Below, in pieces: positions 34,359 to 46,555 of a stretch of 64,000 bases of DNA. The number at the start of each line of letters is the position of its first letter. Position 1 is the stretch's first letter. The DNA comes from Plectosphaerella cucumerina (Eukaryota; Ascomycota; Sordariomycetes; Glomerellales; Plectosphaerellaceae). Below the pieces are notes generated by a model. That model saw only the letters and a list, made by a program, of their open reading frames with translations, did no database searches and was not told the origin of the DNA. The DNA is taken from the NCBI GenBank assembly GCA_020746995.1, contig JAGPXD010000004.1, positions 310,001-374,000 on the forward strand, in the 5' to 3' direction. Made by a program: the position numbers and the translations under genes.

Positions 34359-35401
34359 TCACACACGCCCAGTGGAGTAGATGAGCATCCACTCCAGGTC
34401 CCAGGCCTCTCCACGGTACTTCTCTCTCAGATGATCCTTGACCAACTCCTTCACCTCCTCCACAGGGTGCGCCGCCCTCGTCTCCTCATCCCACCACATA
34501 GGTAAGAAATAAGACAACGTCTTGCCAAACGTCGCGATGAAGTCCTCGGTGCTTTCCACGTGGTGCTTTCCAGTAGCTGCCTGCACCTTCACCTCAGAAA
34601 AGCCTTGGGCCTTGAGATGGGCCTCGATCCATTCAATGCTCGTCCAGTCTCCTTGGTCATGCAGCTGCATCGGCACCTTGGAGGGAAAGGGAGCATTGAA
34701 GGGGAATGAGGCAAACGCAGAGCGCAAGTCTGGCATCCAGAATGTGCTGTCTGGATGTGGAGTGCTTGCCCCGAAGATGCCGCCGGGTTTGAGTATCCGC
34801 TTGATATCTGGAGGTGCTCCTTGTCAGATCCACATGAGTTCACCAGTTTGGCGAAACTCACCAGCCAGCACGGCATCTGGATCCGAGATGATGTGCAGTC
34901 CCATGCCGAGGCCAACATGGGTGAACGAGCCAGCCGGCAGTCCAGAGTGCTATTGGTCTCGGGTTAGCACCTTGAGAATTCTGGCTGTCCGTCCCGACAT
35001 GTGGTTGGATGGTTTACCGTGACGTCCAACTGCTTCACCTCCGTGTGTGTCCACCCTTCGTCACTGATCCTCCGAGACACAAGGTCAACGGCGCTCTGAG
35101 CGCTGTCAACACACAGGAATGTGCTCTCCTCCAGCAATGCCTTGGGCAGCATCTTCTGGAGCTCCTGTGTGAGAACACCAGTGCCGCACGCACTATCAAG
35201 GATATGCACCGGATGGGTTGTTTGATCTGAAAGTCCCATTTGGGAGATCATCGGCCCAACCATGTACCTCAACAGGCCTTGCGAGGAGGCAATGAGATCT
35301 TCCTCCTGCTGTGAAGACATTATGTCGGTGCTGGGATAGAATGGCACAACTAGATCATCACCGCCCGGTGGAAAATCGACAGAATATATATTGTCAACCA
35401 T
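34359..35401 (-). CDS. Class I SAM-dependent methyltransferase
   Basis: A small-molecule methyltransferase with a Rossmann-like SAM fold. Motif I is LDSACGTGVLT, the acidic loop FLCVDSAQSAVDL follows, and motif IV is GLGMGLHIISDPDAVLA. The motif after the second intron reads DIKRILKPGGIFGAS, typical of class I enzymes. Two introns are inferred: one after QLDVT (about 34950-35018) and one within VLAD (about 34807-34861). The C-terminal domain has WTSIEWIEAHLKAQGFSEVKV. It is divergent from the mitochondrial kinase gene. Substrate is unknown; similar fungal proteins are often annotated as secondary-metabolite-type methyltransferases. Confidence 0.8.
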
Positions 35402-35911
35402 ACTGCATCATTTTTATGAATCCAGCACCTTGATACCTTTATGGAAGTCTCCGAGATGTCACCGAGGAAAGAACATGCTCAATCAAATATGCTCAGAGCT
35501 CGTCAAGGTTGTTGGATGTGTCTGTACTCATGCCTTCAGTTTGTCACATGCTCTATGAGAAGTACTTTGAAGCATACAGAACTTAAAGTGCACTCGGAGT
35601 ACCTCCCGATAGCGTCCCCGCCCCCCGGACTACAACCGAGTTGCCCACGTCGCCCCGCCCGCGGATGGAGGGAGCACCTGCCGAAGCTCAGCTCAGGCGC
35701 GAGACCCCCACCCGAGATCGGCCTGGTGCTTGACGCATGGAGCCGTCTTGAGCTTCGGTCCCGCCGCAGGGCACCTCTCTACAACACCTAGAAGCTCTGC
35801 CTTGCCCACCGAACCCGACCAGCAACCCCGACTCGACTTGCGCCTTCTTATCCGCTCTCTCCAGCTCCAGAAGCATCCCCGACCTTGCATCTGGCGCATG
35901 GCACCGCCAGC
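35402..35911. promoter_or_regulatory. Divergent promoter, methyltransferase / kinase
   Basis: A 510-bp head-to-head interval. The right part is pyrimidine-rich on the plus strand. No specific operator recognised. Confidence 0.4.
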
Positions 35912-37496
35912 ATGCTTTCCGTCGCATTGCCCCGAGCCGGCAGGCGATGCAGATTGACGACCACGCTCTCGGCGCCCGATGCGTCACCGATCCCACCGCC
36001 CGTGGCCCACGACGCCGCCACGACGCCGCTGACGAGGCACCGTTGCAGACACATGGCGAGCTCAAGCTGGCGAGCAGTCTCTGTTCTTGACGAGTTCGTT
36101 TCCTCCCAGCACCGGTCCCCTGACGGGAGTCACGCCATGGTCACATGCTAAGGTGCCGATTACAGATGGGTAGCTCGAGAAGCCAGGCCCATCAGCCTGC
36201 GGCAGCTCATGGTGTTCGGCCGGTCCTTGACAGAGTCGCGACTCCTCAGCTCGGCCAACTATGTGCGCACAGAGCTGCCGACACGGTACGTCGTTGTCGT
36301 TTGACCGTCTAGAACCTTGGCATCGCTAACACTCGCTCGTCCAGCATCGCTCACCGTATCCGCGACATGCAGCAGCTCCCCTACGGCGTCGTAACGAACC
36401 CGCACATCAAGGATGTCTACAATTTATACCATTCCGCCTTCGACACGTTCCGAAAGATCAAGGAAGTAAAGTCGCTGGAGGAGAACGAGAGGCTCTGCGA
36501 GGTCATCTCCAAGATGCTTAAGACCCACCTCACGGTGATTCCCAAGCTGGCGATGGGCATTCTGGAGAGCAACACCCACCTCTCCCCGGAGGTTCTTGAC
36601 CAATTCATGAATACAATCTTGCGATCGGTAAGCCTCGAACCCAGCATGTGTTCTTGGGTATCTTCTGACCACCACCCCAGCGCATCTCTCGGCGGGTGAT
36701 CGCTGAACAGCACCTCGCCCTAACCGAGACTTTCAACTCGCCATGGTTCTCGCCCGGCGCCAAGCTGTCCGAGTCAGAATTCATCGGCGAGATCTTCATC
36801 AAATGTGTCGCCAAGGACGTCATCTCACGGTGCTCCAGCGCCGTGCAGAAGCTAGCCCGTTCCACGTACGGGCCAAGCGCACAGATCCCAGAGATCAAGG
36901 TCAACGGCCATCTGGAAGCAAGCTTCCCCTTCATACTCAGCCATATCGAGTACATCGTCGGAGAGCTTCTGCGAAACTCCGTGCAGGCTGTTATCGAGCG
37001 CCAGCAGCGTATCGAGCACGAGTCCGGAGGAGGCGCGCCCCCTCCACCCCCGCCACCTATCGAAGTCACCATCTGCGAGGCCCAGCAGCATGTCATCATA
37101 CGGATATCTGACCAGGGCGGCGGAATACCAACCGATGAGCTTCCTCACCTTTGGTCGTTCAGCAGCGGCCCCCAAAGTCGGCGCAGGCTCGAGAACCTGC
37201 GCCAGGTACCCAAGCTTGCCGCCACCATGCAGGAGCTGCATGTCTCGGACGAGCTGGGCCGCGCCGATCTCAAAACCCCGAGCTACGGCAGCTCTCTCTC
37301 ATCTCTGACGAGCAGGCCGCCAAACCTGCGGCTCGGCATAGGACTGCCCCTGAGCAAGGTGTACGCGGAGTACTGGGCTGGGGGCCTGGAGCTGCACAGC
37401 CTCTGGGGCTACGGCGTCGATGCCTTTCTCCAGATTTCCAAGCTGGGGAACAAGAATGAGCAGGTGACGACCAGGGCCAGCATGGACGCAGTGTAA
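35912..37496 (+). CDS. Mitochondrial PDH/BCKDH-type protein kinase
   Basis: A GHKL-fold protein kinase that phosphorylates and inactivates pyruvate or branched-chain ketoacid dehydrogenase in the matrix. Exons 35912-36093, 36166-36285, 36345-36627 and 36681-37496 give 466 residues. A basic N-terminus (MLSVALPRAGRRCRLTTT) looks like a presequence. The first junction, using a GTTCGT donor, restores LDEWVAREARPISLRQL. The N-box is ELLRNSVQAVIE, the G1 box SDQGGGIP, and the G2 box LGIGLPLSKVYAEYW with the later GYGVDAFL. A proline run (GGAPPPPPPPIEV) between N-box and G1 is unusual. PDH versus BCKDH specificity cannot be decided by eye. Confidence 0.9.
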
Positions 37497-38205
37497 CCCA
37501 CTTGACATATGACGGCGTTGGCGGTGAATGGGTATCTGATTTTTGTTCGAACGCACGGGCGGGGTTCAGGCAGGACAACACGGAACATAGCTGGATGCCG
37601 GGGGCCGGCACACTGGTCAGCGAGACCGGGATAGCGTCATGTTTTTCCTTCAAAGTATCTTGGCTCAATGGCAATACATCTGCAAACGCACATCACGAAT
37701 CGTCTCTGGCCAACGGCCCACGCCCAGCGGGATACAATGGTTCTTGGTATCATAAGACTGAGCTATTACATCGTACCTGAAGCTAAGAAGCAACTGCCCA
37801 CAACCCACGGAGGGCAAAACGGGGTGACAAGGTGGTGAGCTGCCCGCGGAAAGTGGAAGAATAAGAGAAAAAAGTCAAAAAGTCAAAACATTGATCAGAG
37901 AAGAACTCCCCGCTGACCCTCGCTCGAAAGGGCAGAGGCCACCCCAGGTGCCGCTTTTGCCCTCCTCCCCCTCGCTACTCGATGGGCCATATTTGTGGTT
38001 CGTTGTGGTTTGGCAGGGAAAGCTGCCCATGGCAACCGTAGCACAGGAGCATGCCCTTGGCACGTGCGTCTCCAGAATGAGCATAGCATTGATTTCGGCC
38101 GTTTTCAACTCCCAATCCCAGTGCCCCGTGGTTAGGAAAACGAGTTTGGCACTCCAACGAGGCGAGCCCCTGGCCCCGACCAGATGCGCCGTCCTCCCGA
38201 GTCGC
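37497..38205. other. Intergenic, convergent 3' ends of kinase and septin
   Basis: About 700 bp with no supported ORF. The short tandem 'aaaaagtcaaaaagtcaaaa' near 37868 is AT-rich and may mark a 3' end. Confidence 0.45.
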
Positions 38206-39546
38206 TTAGCGGCGGCCGTGGCTGCGGACGGCGCCGGAGCCCTGCATCGCCTCGAGCTCGGTCTCGAGCTGCTTGATCTGGGCGTGGGTCTGCTCGAGGT
38301 CCTTGTTGAGGCGGTCGCGCTCCGAGATGAGCTTCTGCTCCCACTGGCGGAACCGCTGCTCCTCGATCTTGACCTGCTCGGTGAAGCGCTTGCGCAGCGC
38401 CTCCTCCTCCTCCTTGAACTTGGGGTTGTCGAGCTTGCGGGGACGGGCCTCGCCGAACTTGCGCGTCTCCATTTGCTGGGCGCGGTAGGCCTCGTAGTGC
38501 AGCTCCTCGGTGGTGTGGATGAGGTCGAGCATGTGGGTGCGGATGAGGATCGAGCGAAGCTTCTTGAAATCGCAGTGGTCCTCGTTCTCGACCTCGGCAA
38601 CACCCCAGGAGTACTGGCGGCCCTTGACGATACGGCCGTCTCCGGTCTTGACGTCCTTCTCGGAGCCAATGACGGCGAAGGGCATCGCAGCCATGAGGCT
38701 GCGTGCATGCTGGGCAGCAGCCTCATCATCCTCCTCAATCGGAGGCTGGTAGATCTTGATGCTCTGGGCCTCGATGACGGCTTGGATCTGGGGGGCGGGC
38801 ATGGTCAGTACGGGACACAACGAGGCGGGTTCCAGAGACTTCTTACCCTCTGCTTGAACTTGGCAAGGTCGGCAGGGCTCAGGGTATCGGCCTTGGCGAT
38901 GACGGGAATCAGGTTGACTCTGGAGCAGAGCCTCTTCATGACCTCAATGTCCAGGGGCTTCAGGGTGTGGCCGGTAGGGCGGATGAAGTACAGGCAGGCG
39001 TGCACGCGCAGGTCAATCTTGTCCTGGCGGCGGGGTTGTTGCTCCTGGAGCATGTAGGACTCGTGCTGGTCGTCGAGGAACTCGATGATGGGCATCCAGG
39101 AGTCGCGGTTGTTGACATAGTCGCCGAAGCCGGGGGTGTCGATGACAGTGAGGCGGACTGTGTTGCCAGGGGTTAGCTTGTTGTGGGATGGATGTGACTA
39201 TTCGCAGGGGCACGCACCCTTGAAGAACTTCTCCTCCAGCTCGGCCTTGGTGATCTCGATCTCGACGGTCTTGTCGACCTGCTTCTGGTGGCGGCGCTTG
39301 TGGTCGGCATAGTTCTTGATCGTGGTGGAGAAGAGCGTGTTGATGAAGGTGGTCTTTCCGAGGCCAGACTCGCCAGCAACCTGCAATTGATGATGAGTAC
39401 GCGTCTTTTCACGCGCGCAAGAGACGCATCGGGCTGCCTACCATGATAGTGAAGGCGGCTCCCCTCTTGGCGACAATCTTGTGTCGCTGGTTAGGGAGGT
39501 TGGCAATGCCAATCGGTGAGGCGCTCTCGGCGGTAGCAGGAGCCAT
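38206..39546 (-). CDS. cdc12: Septin, Cdc12 group
   Basis: A filament-forming GTPase of the septin ring. The N-terminus reads PIGIANLPNQRHKIVAKRG, characteristic of the Cdc12/Sep6 branch. The P-loop is GESGLGKTTF, switch motif DTPGFGDYVNN, and G4 AKADTL. The septin unique element is present (WGVAEVENEDHCDF), followed by a C-terminal coiled coil (FTEQVKIEEQRFRQWEQK). Introns fall after FTIM, after FFK and between KQR and IQAV, plus one small junction near 39165-39220. Start at 39546 (MAPATAESASP). It shares a 489-bp divergent promoter with pwp2. Confidence 0.93.
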
Positions 39547-40035
39547 CTTGTGCTGTCTTCCGGGGCGAACCGTGGGGTATCAAGGAGTCGTTTCGTGAAA
39601 GACTGAGGTCGATGGAGGCGGGCTCAAGACTTTGCTGCACGCAAGTGTCGTTGATGGAGCTCGTCGAAGGTGGATGTTGGGATGGGACGACAACGGGGTG
39701 TGAGCTGTGCAGCAAGTGCTCGTGCTCTCAGGGGGGGATCGAGAGAAGCCACCCGCCAATTTTCCTTCCCGGTCCCTACTGGGTGACAAGCGGGCAAGGG
39801 GGAATGAGGAGTCCCCTTTTTCCTGCCCAATCCCGGCCGGTTCCTGGGGCCAAGACCAAACTGCCACTATCGCCCATCAGGTTAGATCAGAAGCACCCGG
39901 GATTAACTATCTGCCGACCCCGCCAAAAATTTCGAGGCAGCTGCAATCGATAAGGAATTTCCTGGGCCTGGGTCGAGAAATGCGACGGGAGCGTGCTCGA
40001 CTTTGCGCCTTGAATGGAGCGGCAGACATACGACG
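39547..40035. promoter_or_regulatory. Divergent promoter, septin / pwp2
   Basis: A 489-bp head-to-head interval with no supported ORF. No clear operator recognised. Confidence 0.4.
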
Positions 40036-42815
40036 ATGAAGACCGATTTCAAGGTACGGCGCGCTTCAGCGAGGCGTATGCGACTGTTTCTGACCCGGCT
40101 GTAGTTCTCGAACTTGCTCGGAACGGTGTACTGCCAGGGAAACCTGCTGTATAACCCCGAGGGCACCCATCTCTTCTCACCTGTCGGCAACAGGGTGACC
40201 GTCTTTGACCTGGTCAAGTACGCAATGGCTGTGGTCGCTCTGGGAGACTCATGCTGACAGACTTTTACAGCAACAAGTCGCATACCTTGCCCTTTGCTCA
40301 CCGAAAAAACATCTCGAGAATCGGCCTGACGCCACAGGGGAACCTGCTGCTTACGGTCGACGAGGATGGACACGCCATTCTGACCAACGTCCCTCGCCGG
40401 ATACCTGTATACCACTTCTCTTTCAAGAGCAAGGTCACTGCTCTCGCGTTCTCCCCCTCGGGACGCCATTTTGCCGTTGGACTGGGGCGCAAGATTGAGG
40501 TCTGGCATGTTCCGTCATCGCCGGACTCGAACGCCGAGGGCGAGCTCGAGTTTGCTCCTTTCGTCAAGCACCACAACCACACACAGCACTTCGACGACGT
40601 GCAGCACCTTCACTGGTCAAGCGATTCCCGGTTCTTCCTCAGCGCCTCCAGGGATTTGACGGCGAGAATATGGAGTCTCGACCAGGAGGAGGGCTTTGTC
40701 CCGACGGTCCTTTCCGGCCACAAGCAGGCCGTCGTTGCAGCATGGTTCTCCGAGGACCAGGAGACCATCTACACCATTAGCAAGGACGGTGCGGTGTTTG
40801 ATTGGAAGTACGTCGGTCGGCCGGATCAGGATGATGACACAATGGTCGACGAGGACGATATGCGCTGGAGGATCGTCGACCGTCACTACTTCCACCAAAA
40901 TAACGCCTACGTCAAGTGCGCCGACTTCCACCCCGAATCGAACCTTCTCGTGGCCGGCTTCTCCAACGGCCTCTTTGGCCTGTACGAGATGCCCGACTTC
41001 AACCAGATCCACACTCTGAACATCTCCCAGAACGAAATCGACTTTGTCACCATCAACAAGAGCGGCGAGTGGCTGGCGTTTGGTGCGTCAAAACTCGGCC
41101 AGCTCCTGGTCTGGGAGTGGCAATCCGAGTCGTACATCCTGAAGCAGCAAGGCCACTTTGACTCGATGAACCACCTCGTCTACTCCCCCGACGGGCGGAA
41201 AATTGTGACCGTGGCCGACGACGGAAAGATCAAGGTGTGGGATGTCGAGTCTGGATTCTGTATCGTCACATTCACGGAGCACACCAGCGGCGTGACGGCG
41301 TGCGAGTTTGCGAAAAAGGGCAACGTCCTCTTCACGTCGAGTCTGGACGGCTCGGTGAGGGCGTGGGATCTAATCAGATACAGGAACTTCAGGACGTTCA
41401 CAGCACCGAGCAGACTGTCGTTCTCCTGCATGGCCGTGGATCCTAGCGGCGAGGTTGTCGCTGCTGGATCCCTGGACTCCTTCGACGTTCTCATCTGGTC
41501 TGTCCAGACCGGGCAGCTTCTGGATCAGATGTCGGGGCACGAGGGCCCTGTTTCGGCTCTTGCCTTTACGCCCAACGGCGACTCTCTCATCAGCGGCAGC
41601 TGGGACCGTACCGCCAGGATCTGGTCCATCTTCAGCAGGACACAGACGAGCGAGCCTCTGCAGCTGCAGGCCGATGTCCTAGACGTGGCAGTGCGCCCCG
41701 ACTCTCTACAGCTGGCCGTGTCAACTCTCGATGGCCAGCTCACGTTCTGGTCCGTCACTGAGGCCGAGCAGGTCTCCGGCGTGGACGGCCGGCGCGACGT
41801 CTCCGGAGGTCGCAAGGCCACGGACAGGCGGACAGCCGCCAACGTGGCGGGCACCAAGAGCTTCAGCACCATCCGCTACAGCACAGACGGCTCCTGCCTC
41901 CTGGCGGGCGGCAACAGCAAGTACATCTGTCTGTACTCCGTGCACACCATGGTCCTCCTCAAGAAGTATACCGTCAGCGTCAACCTCTCCCTCTCCGGCA
42001 CGCAGGAGTTCCTCAACAGCAAGCTCCTCACCGAAGCCGGCCCCAGCGCCCTCATCGACGAGCAGGGCGAGGAGTCGGACCGCGAGAACAGGAAGGACAA
42101 GACTCTCCCGGGAGCGAGGCGCGGCGACCCCTCGGCCAGGAAGAGGAACCCGGACGTCCGCGTCACCGGCGTGGCATTCTCCCCTGCGGGCACGGCATTC
42201 TGCGCGGCTTCAACGGAGGGTCTCCTCATCTACAGCATCGACAACGTCGTCCAGTTCGATCCCTTTGACCTCAACATGGAGATCACGCCGGCGTCAACGC
42301 TCGCGGTGCTCGAAGACAAGGATTACCTCAAGGCACTCGTCATGTCCTTCCGTCTCAACGAGGCCGGGCTCATCAAGCGGGTGTTCCTCGCCATCCCCTA
42401 CACCGACATCCCCCTGGTGGTGCAGGACCTGCCCATCGTCTACGTGCCGCGGCTGGTGCGCTTCGTGGCCGCGCAGACGGAGGAGACGCCTCACATCGAG
42501 TTCTGCCTGCTCTGGATCAAGGCCCTGGTCGACAAGCACGGCGCGTGGCTGACGCAGAACAGGGCCAAGGTGGACATTGAGCTCCGGGTGGTGGCCCGGG
42601 CCGTGTCCCGGATGAGGGACGAGATCCGCAAGCTGGCCGATGACAACGTCTACATGGTGGACTACCTCCTCGGCCAGGCCGGCACCAAGGGGCCGGAGCC
42701 CAGCGGCAAGATGGAGATCGAATGGGGCACGGTCGATGCGGACAAGTCGCTACCCGCGGCGGCGGCCGGGGCCGACGACGAGTCGGATGGCGAGGGCTGG
42801 ATCGGAGTAGAGTAA
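40036..42815 (+). CDS. pwp2: Periodic tryptophan protein 2 (Pwp2/Utp1)
   Basis: A nucleolar WD40 protein of the U3 snoRNP (UTP-B subcomplex), needed for 18S rRNA processing. Exon 1 encodes only MKTDFK, then a 51-nt intron (40054-40104) leads to FSNLLGTVYCQGNLLYNPEG. The second intron, about 40218-40270, joins DLV-N to NKSHTLPFAHRKNI. Many WD repeats are visible, e.g. FFLSASRDLTARIWSL, KIVTVADDGKIKVWDV and SLISGSWDRTARIWSI. The Utp12 C-terminal domain includes FRLNEAGLIKRVFLAIP and DVRVTGVAFSPAG precedes it. The acidic tail ends DGEGWIGVE. Assignment is firm. Confidence 0.95.
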
Positions 42816-45800
42816 GCATGCAAATATTATACCCTTTCTGTAGATCTGCGGCAAGCATGTGATGGTGCCAATGGTGATCAGTCTTCTGACGATTGTTTCT
42901 TTGATGGGGATGTTTCCCTCTGTGGACCGACCCGGACATTCGTGGTAGAAGCGAGCGCTTACGGGGGAGGGAAGTGTTCGCGAACGATGATGCGCGCGGT
43001 ACTCGACAGGGCTGCGCCTCCTGCACGCCGCGCGCGCTGTCAACGGCAGCGGCGTGGCAGTTTCCAACGGCCAACGGATGCAGGTCGGGCTTCGAGAAGG
43101 CCCGACCAGCTGGGTGTGGCACCCCCTCTCCAAGCACCCGTTGTCCACCTCCATCAACGGCCTGGGGACGAAGCCGAGGCCAGTTGGATGTAGGTGGGAC
43201 ATTGGGGTCATCATGAGAGCGTGGTTCGGATATGACCGTCGAAAAATCCGCCGAGATTCTGCCCAGCAGACGTGCATCGCATATTCGTACGGGGCCCCCC
43301 AGTAGCTGATGGAGGGGAGGGGGCAAAGCGAGAACCTATGAGGTCGGTCCCGGAGGTGTGATGAGTGACGATGGGGGATTAGCCGACACACCTATTGCAT
43401 GCGGTGACCGGGGTTTAGGGCTGCTGGAACCCTTGCTGGTGCGGCCATGCTGCAGCAGAGACCCCGGACGAATACCAGATCCGTGACTTTGGGACACGGC
43501 AACTCCGGGGCAGATGAGATTGTCGGCTAGGCGGAGGATCGCCAGGAGGTCTTGGTCGCCGAAGTGAAGGTTGAGCCCCCATTCATGGCGCGATGGTGAT
43601 ACGGACAGCGCCGATGGGCCGGTGTGTCGGATTCACGGGGTGGATGGGGCATCCCACGGGCAGGCAGTCAGGCAGGGTACGAATATGAGGACGTGCAGTA
43701 ATTGCACCGTCTCAGGGCAAGGAGCAGGTTGGTGATGTAGGGCAGAGCAGGGGCACATCCCATGTCGAGGCAAGCCGAGGTCCAAACCCCTTCCTCCGTC
43801 TTCTGTGCTTACCCGCGCGCGACCAAGTCTTGCAGACGGCCTCAGGTCTACCTGTACGGTCCAGTTCAAGATCAGCTCCGAGAGCAGAGAGTTGGCGACT
43901 ATCATGAGGCATTTTCATGGCGAGGGGCCAGTCCAGGCACAAGTCGGCGAAGATCAACGCCCGCCGCGGTGGCCACATCACGGGAGGCCACCGTTGAATC
44001 CCGAAAGATGATGCCTGATGCGTTCTGGTGGGTTCGACAACAGCAGCATGGTGGGTGGTCGTGGCGGGACTCGGGAGAAGATTCACACCGCGACGGAGCG
44101 TCGTCCACCTCCCCCCTCTTCCTCGTTTTTCTCCTCGTAGGGCTGAGGCAGTGCTCGAGACGCAGGCCCGTGGAGCACGAGTGGTGATGGGGCCGATTTG
44201 ACCATTGGTCCACGAAGCCGGCGAAGCATGCAGTCGAAGACCCGGGACAACGAGGGCCGATGCCACGAAGGGGGTAGTCGAATGATCCAAGTCTGGGTGC
44301 ATGAAGTGTAGTGGTTTCGATTGGCCGCGAGATGGGTCAAGTGGCATGTCGGCGTTCTGAAAGTCCTCGTTGTAGGGCTGAACCAGGCTGAAAGGGGGGG
44401 GGGGGCAGAAAGGGGGGGACCTGATGCAACAAGTGCAAGCGGCACTGGGCGCCGCGAGGACTGTGGACATGTGGACTGTCGGCCGGTCCAGTCGGTGTCA
44501 GGGTCCCGCAGGATGCATGTCATCAACCAAGGCCAACCGCAACCATGGTGGTGGAGCTCGACGCCTTTCCCGCCCGCTCGCTGGGCCAGTGTTGTGCTGC
44601 GCCTGTGTCGCTTCCATGTTGATAGGCGCCGGACGTGACGTTGTTTCGGGGGACGTGGAGTTCGTGGAGCGGTGAGGGGATGGAGGGTTGTGGCTATGCA
44701 GAATGGAGGCGGCCATCCATGGCGGGGTGCCATTTGCCGTGTGTGATTGCCTTGGAACGGTTCAACGGCTCGGCGGGCGTCAAGAAAGATTGCAGCGTTG
44801 GAGATCGGACCCCACGGTTGACCACAGGGCAGCTGGGTTGACGACTTGATGTTGTAGATGGAGGTGAGGAGGTCGGACGTGCACAGCACCCGTTTGATAG
44901 ACGGCGGGGGACAATCGGCTGGCAGGGCAGGTACCCCAGGTACTGACTGACTCGACTCCCGCGCTGGCCCTTCTCGTCCTTTCTTGTTCAAGTCTAGCCA
45001 GCCCTCAAGCTGCCCTTCTGATCCCTGGAACGGCAGGGACGACCTGGACAAACTGTCCGCGGGAAGGAACAACCGCCAGGGCCTGCCTCCCAGGGGTCCG
45101 TCCGCCAGTCGTACCTTACCTTCCAATGGCACAGCGCCTTCCCTCGCCCCAAAAAGTACCGGCCTTCAACAGGCAGCCCGTCCCTCGTGCACTATCGCTT
45201 CTAGCGCCTACGGTGGCCCGCCGACGTGCATTCCGCTCTCATCTTCCGTCGTGTTTTCCGGCGACTTCAGCCAGCCTCCCGGAGGACTATTCGACTGCGA
45301 CATTCCGCCCTCCCGCCCGCACGCATGGCTAGCCGGCCGTGGGCAAGACACCACAAGTCCACACACAACCCCAGCCTGCGTGGCATTGACTTGCAGTAGC
45401 AGCGTTTCGTCTACCATCGCGTGCCCGCGCGATGCTGCGGCGGCGCTGACAGCCAGCATCGGCATCCCCAGAACCCCGACGTCCCATCCATGCTCCATGC
45501 TCCACGTCGCTCGGAGAGGAGGGGCAGCGGCCGCCCTAGCCCTAACAGCCTGGTAGATCAGATCGACACCCTGCCAGCCAGCTAGCCAGCCCTGAGCCAG
45601 CCCAGCCCAGGGGAGGGAGCCCGGGCGGCTTGGAAGCACTGACGACACACGCCGGCCATCAAACGAAGAGGAGGGAATGGGCCCTTACTGAGACCACGCC
45701 ATTCTCCCCACGCCGGGGTCTTGGGATATTTCATACAAGAAGCCCGGGCCTTTCTCTCGCCAAGTCTTGCCCTGAACAGATGGGAGACAAGACAAGACCA

Positions 45801-46196
45801 ACGAGTCCATCTGCGCGCCCATCGCCGTCTTCGACCTAGCCTCCGAACACCCACCTCCCCCCTCCCGTCTCCAACAATCCCCCGACATCTGCCCGTTCCA
45901 CCGTCGCCGGACTGGGACTGGGTCTTGTGTCGTCGAGGTACCCGGACCTCGTTTTCTGCACCGACAAAGTACAAGATCTCGACCTGCCTTGCCTTGCCTC
46001 GCCTCGTCTTGTCCGCGTCGGGGACCACCACTCACGCAGCCCACCCCCTGTCCTGCGCTTCACCCGATTTGTCTTGAGGTGGCACAGCCAAATCACAAGC
46101 CAGACCACCCGAGAGACATTGATATCAGAGATCAGAGACAAGAACCCACGGTACCTTTCTGGCCTACGAGTACGCCTACCACGCATACAAGTACAG

Positions 46197-46272
46197 GCAC
46201 CCAGACACACCACACGCACACGCACACCCGCACACGCACACGCACACGAACACGCATATACACACGTCGCAC
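46197..46272 (+). repeat. CA-rich microsatellite
   Basis: Imperfect (CACACG)n / (CA)n run with several interruptions, within the pyrimidine/CA-rich leader region. Confidence 0.8.
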
Positions 46273-46525
46273 CACGTACGACTGCCTGTGGGACATAACG
46301 CCGATTTTGTCCATTCACTTGTTTGCCCCCTTCGACCGCTGGCTGGCTCGCTCGCTCGTCGTCTTTAGTCTGTCTGCCTGCCTGCCTACAGTCAATCGCG
46401 TCCATCTCCCGCTCCCGCTCGCTGCTCCTTCGTGTGCCGACCACTTATTCCTCGACCCGGCCGGTCATTCGTCACTCGCTCACTCGTTCCGTTGGACTCT
46501 GTTGGACGATACGCGCGACACATAC

Positions 46526-46555
46526 TTATACACAACTCGCTTATACACAACTCGC
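46526..46555 (+). repeat. 15-bp perfect tandem duplication
   Basis: Unit TTATACACAACTCGC, twice in direct tandem. Likely a replication-slippage product. Confidence 0.9.

Noticed and set aside
44083..45132. 349-codon minus-strand ORF in the gene-free interval
   Set aside because: Pro/Arg/Ser-rich with no domain, overlapping equally long ORFs in other frames; more likely chance in GC-rich DNA. Could be revisited if a leftward transcript is found.
46197..46272. CACACG array considered as a structured repeat element
   Set aside because: Irregular unit and no spacers; a simple microsatellite.
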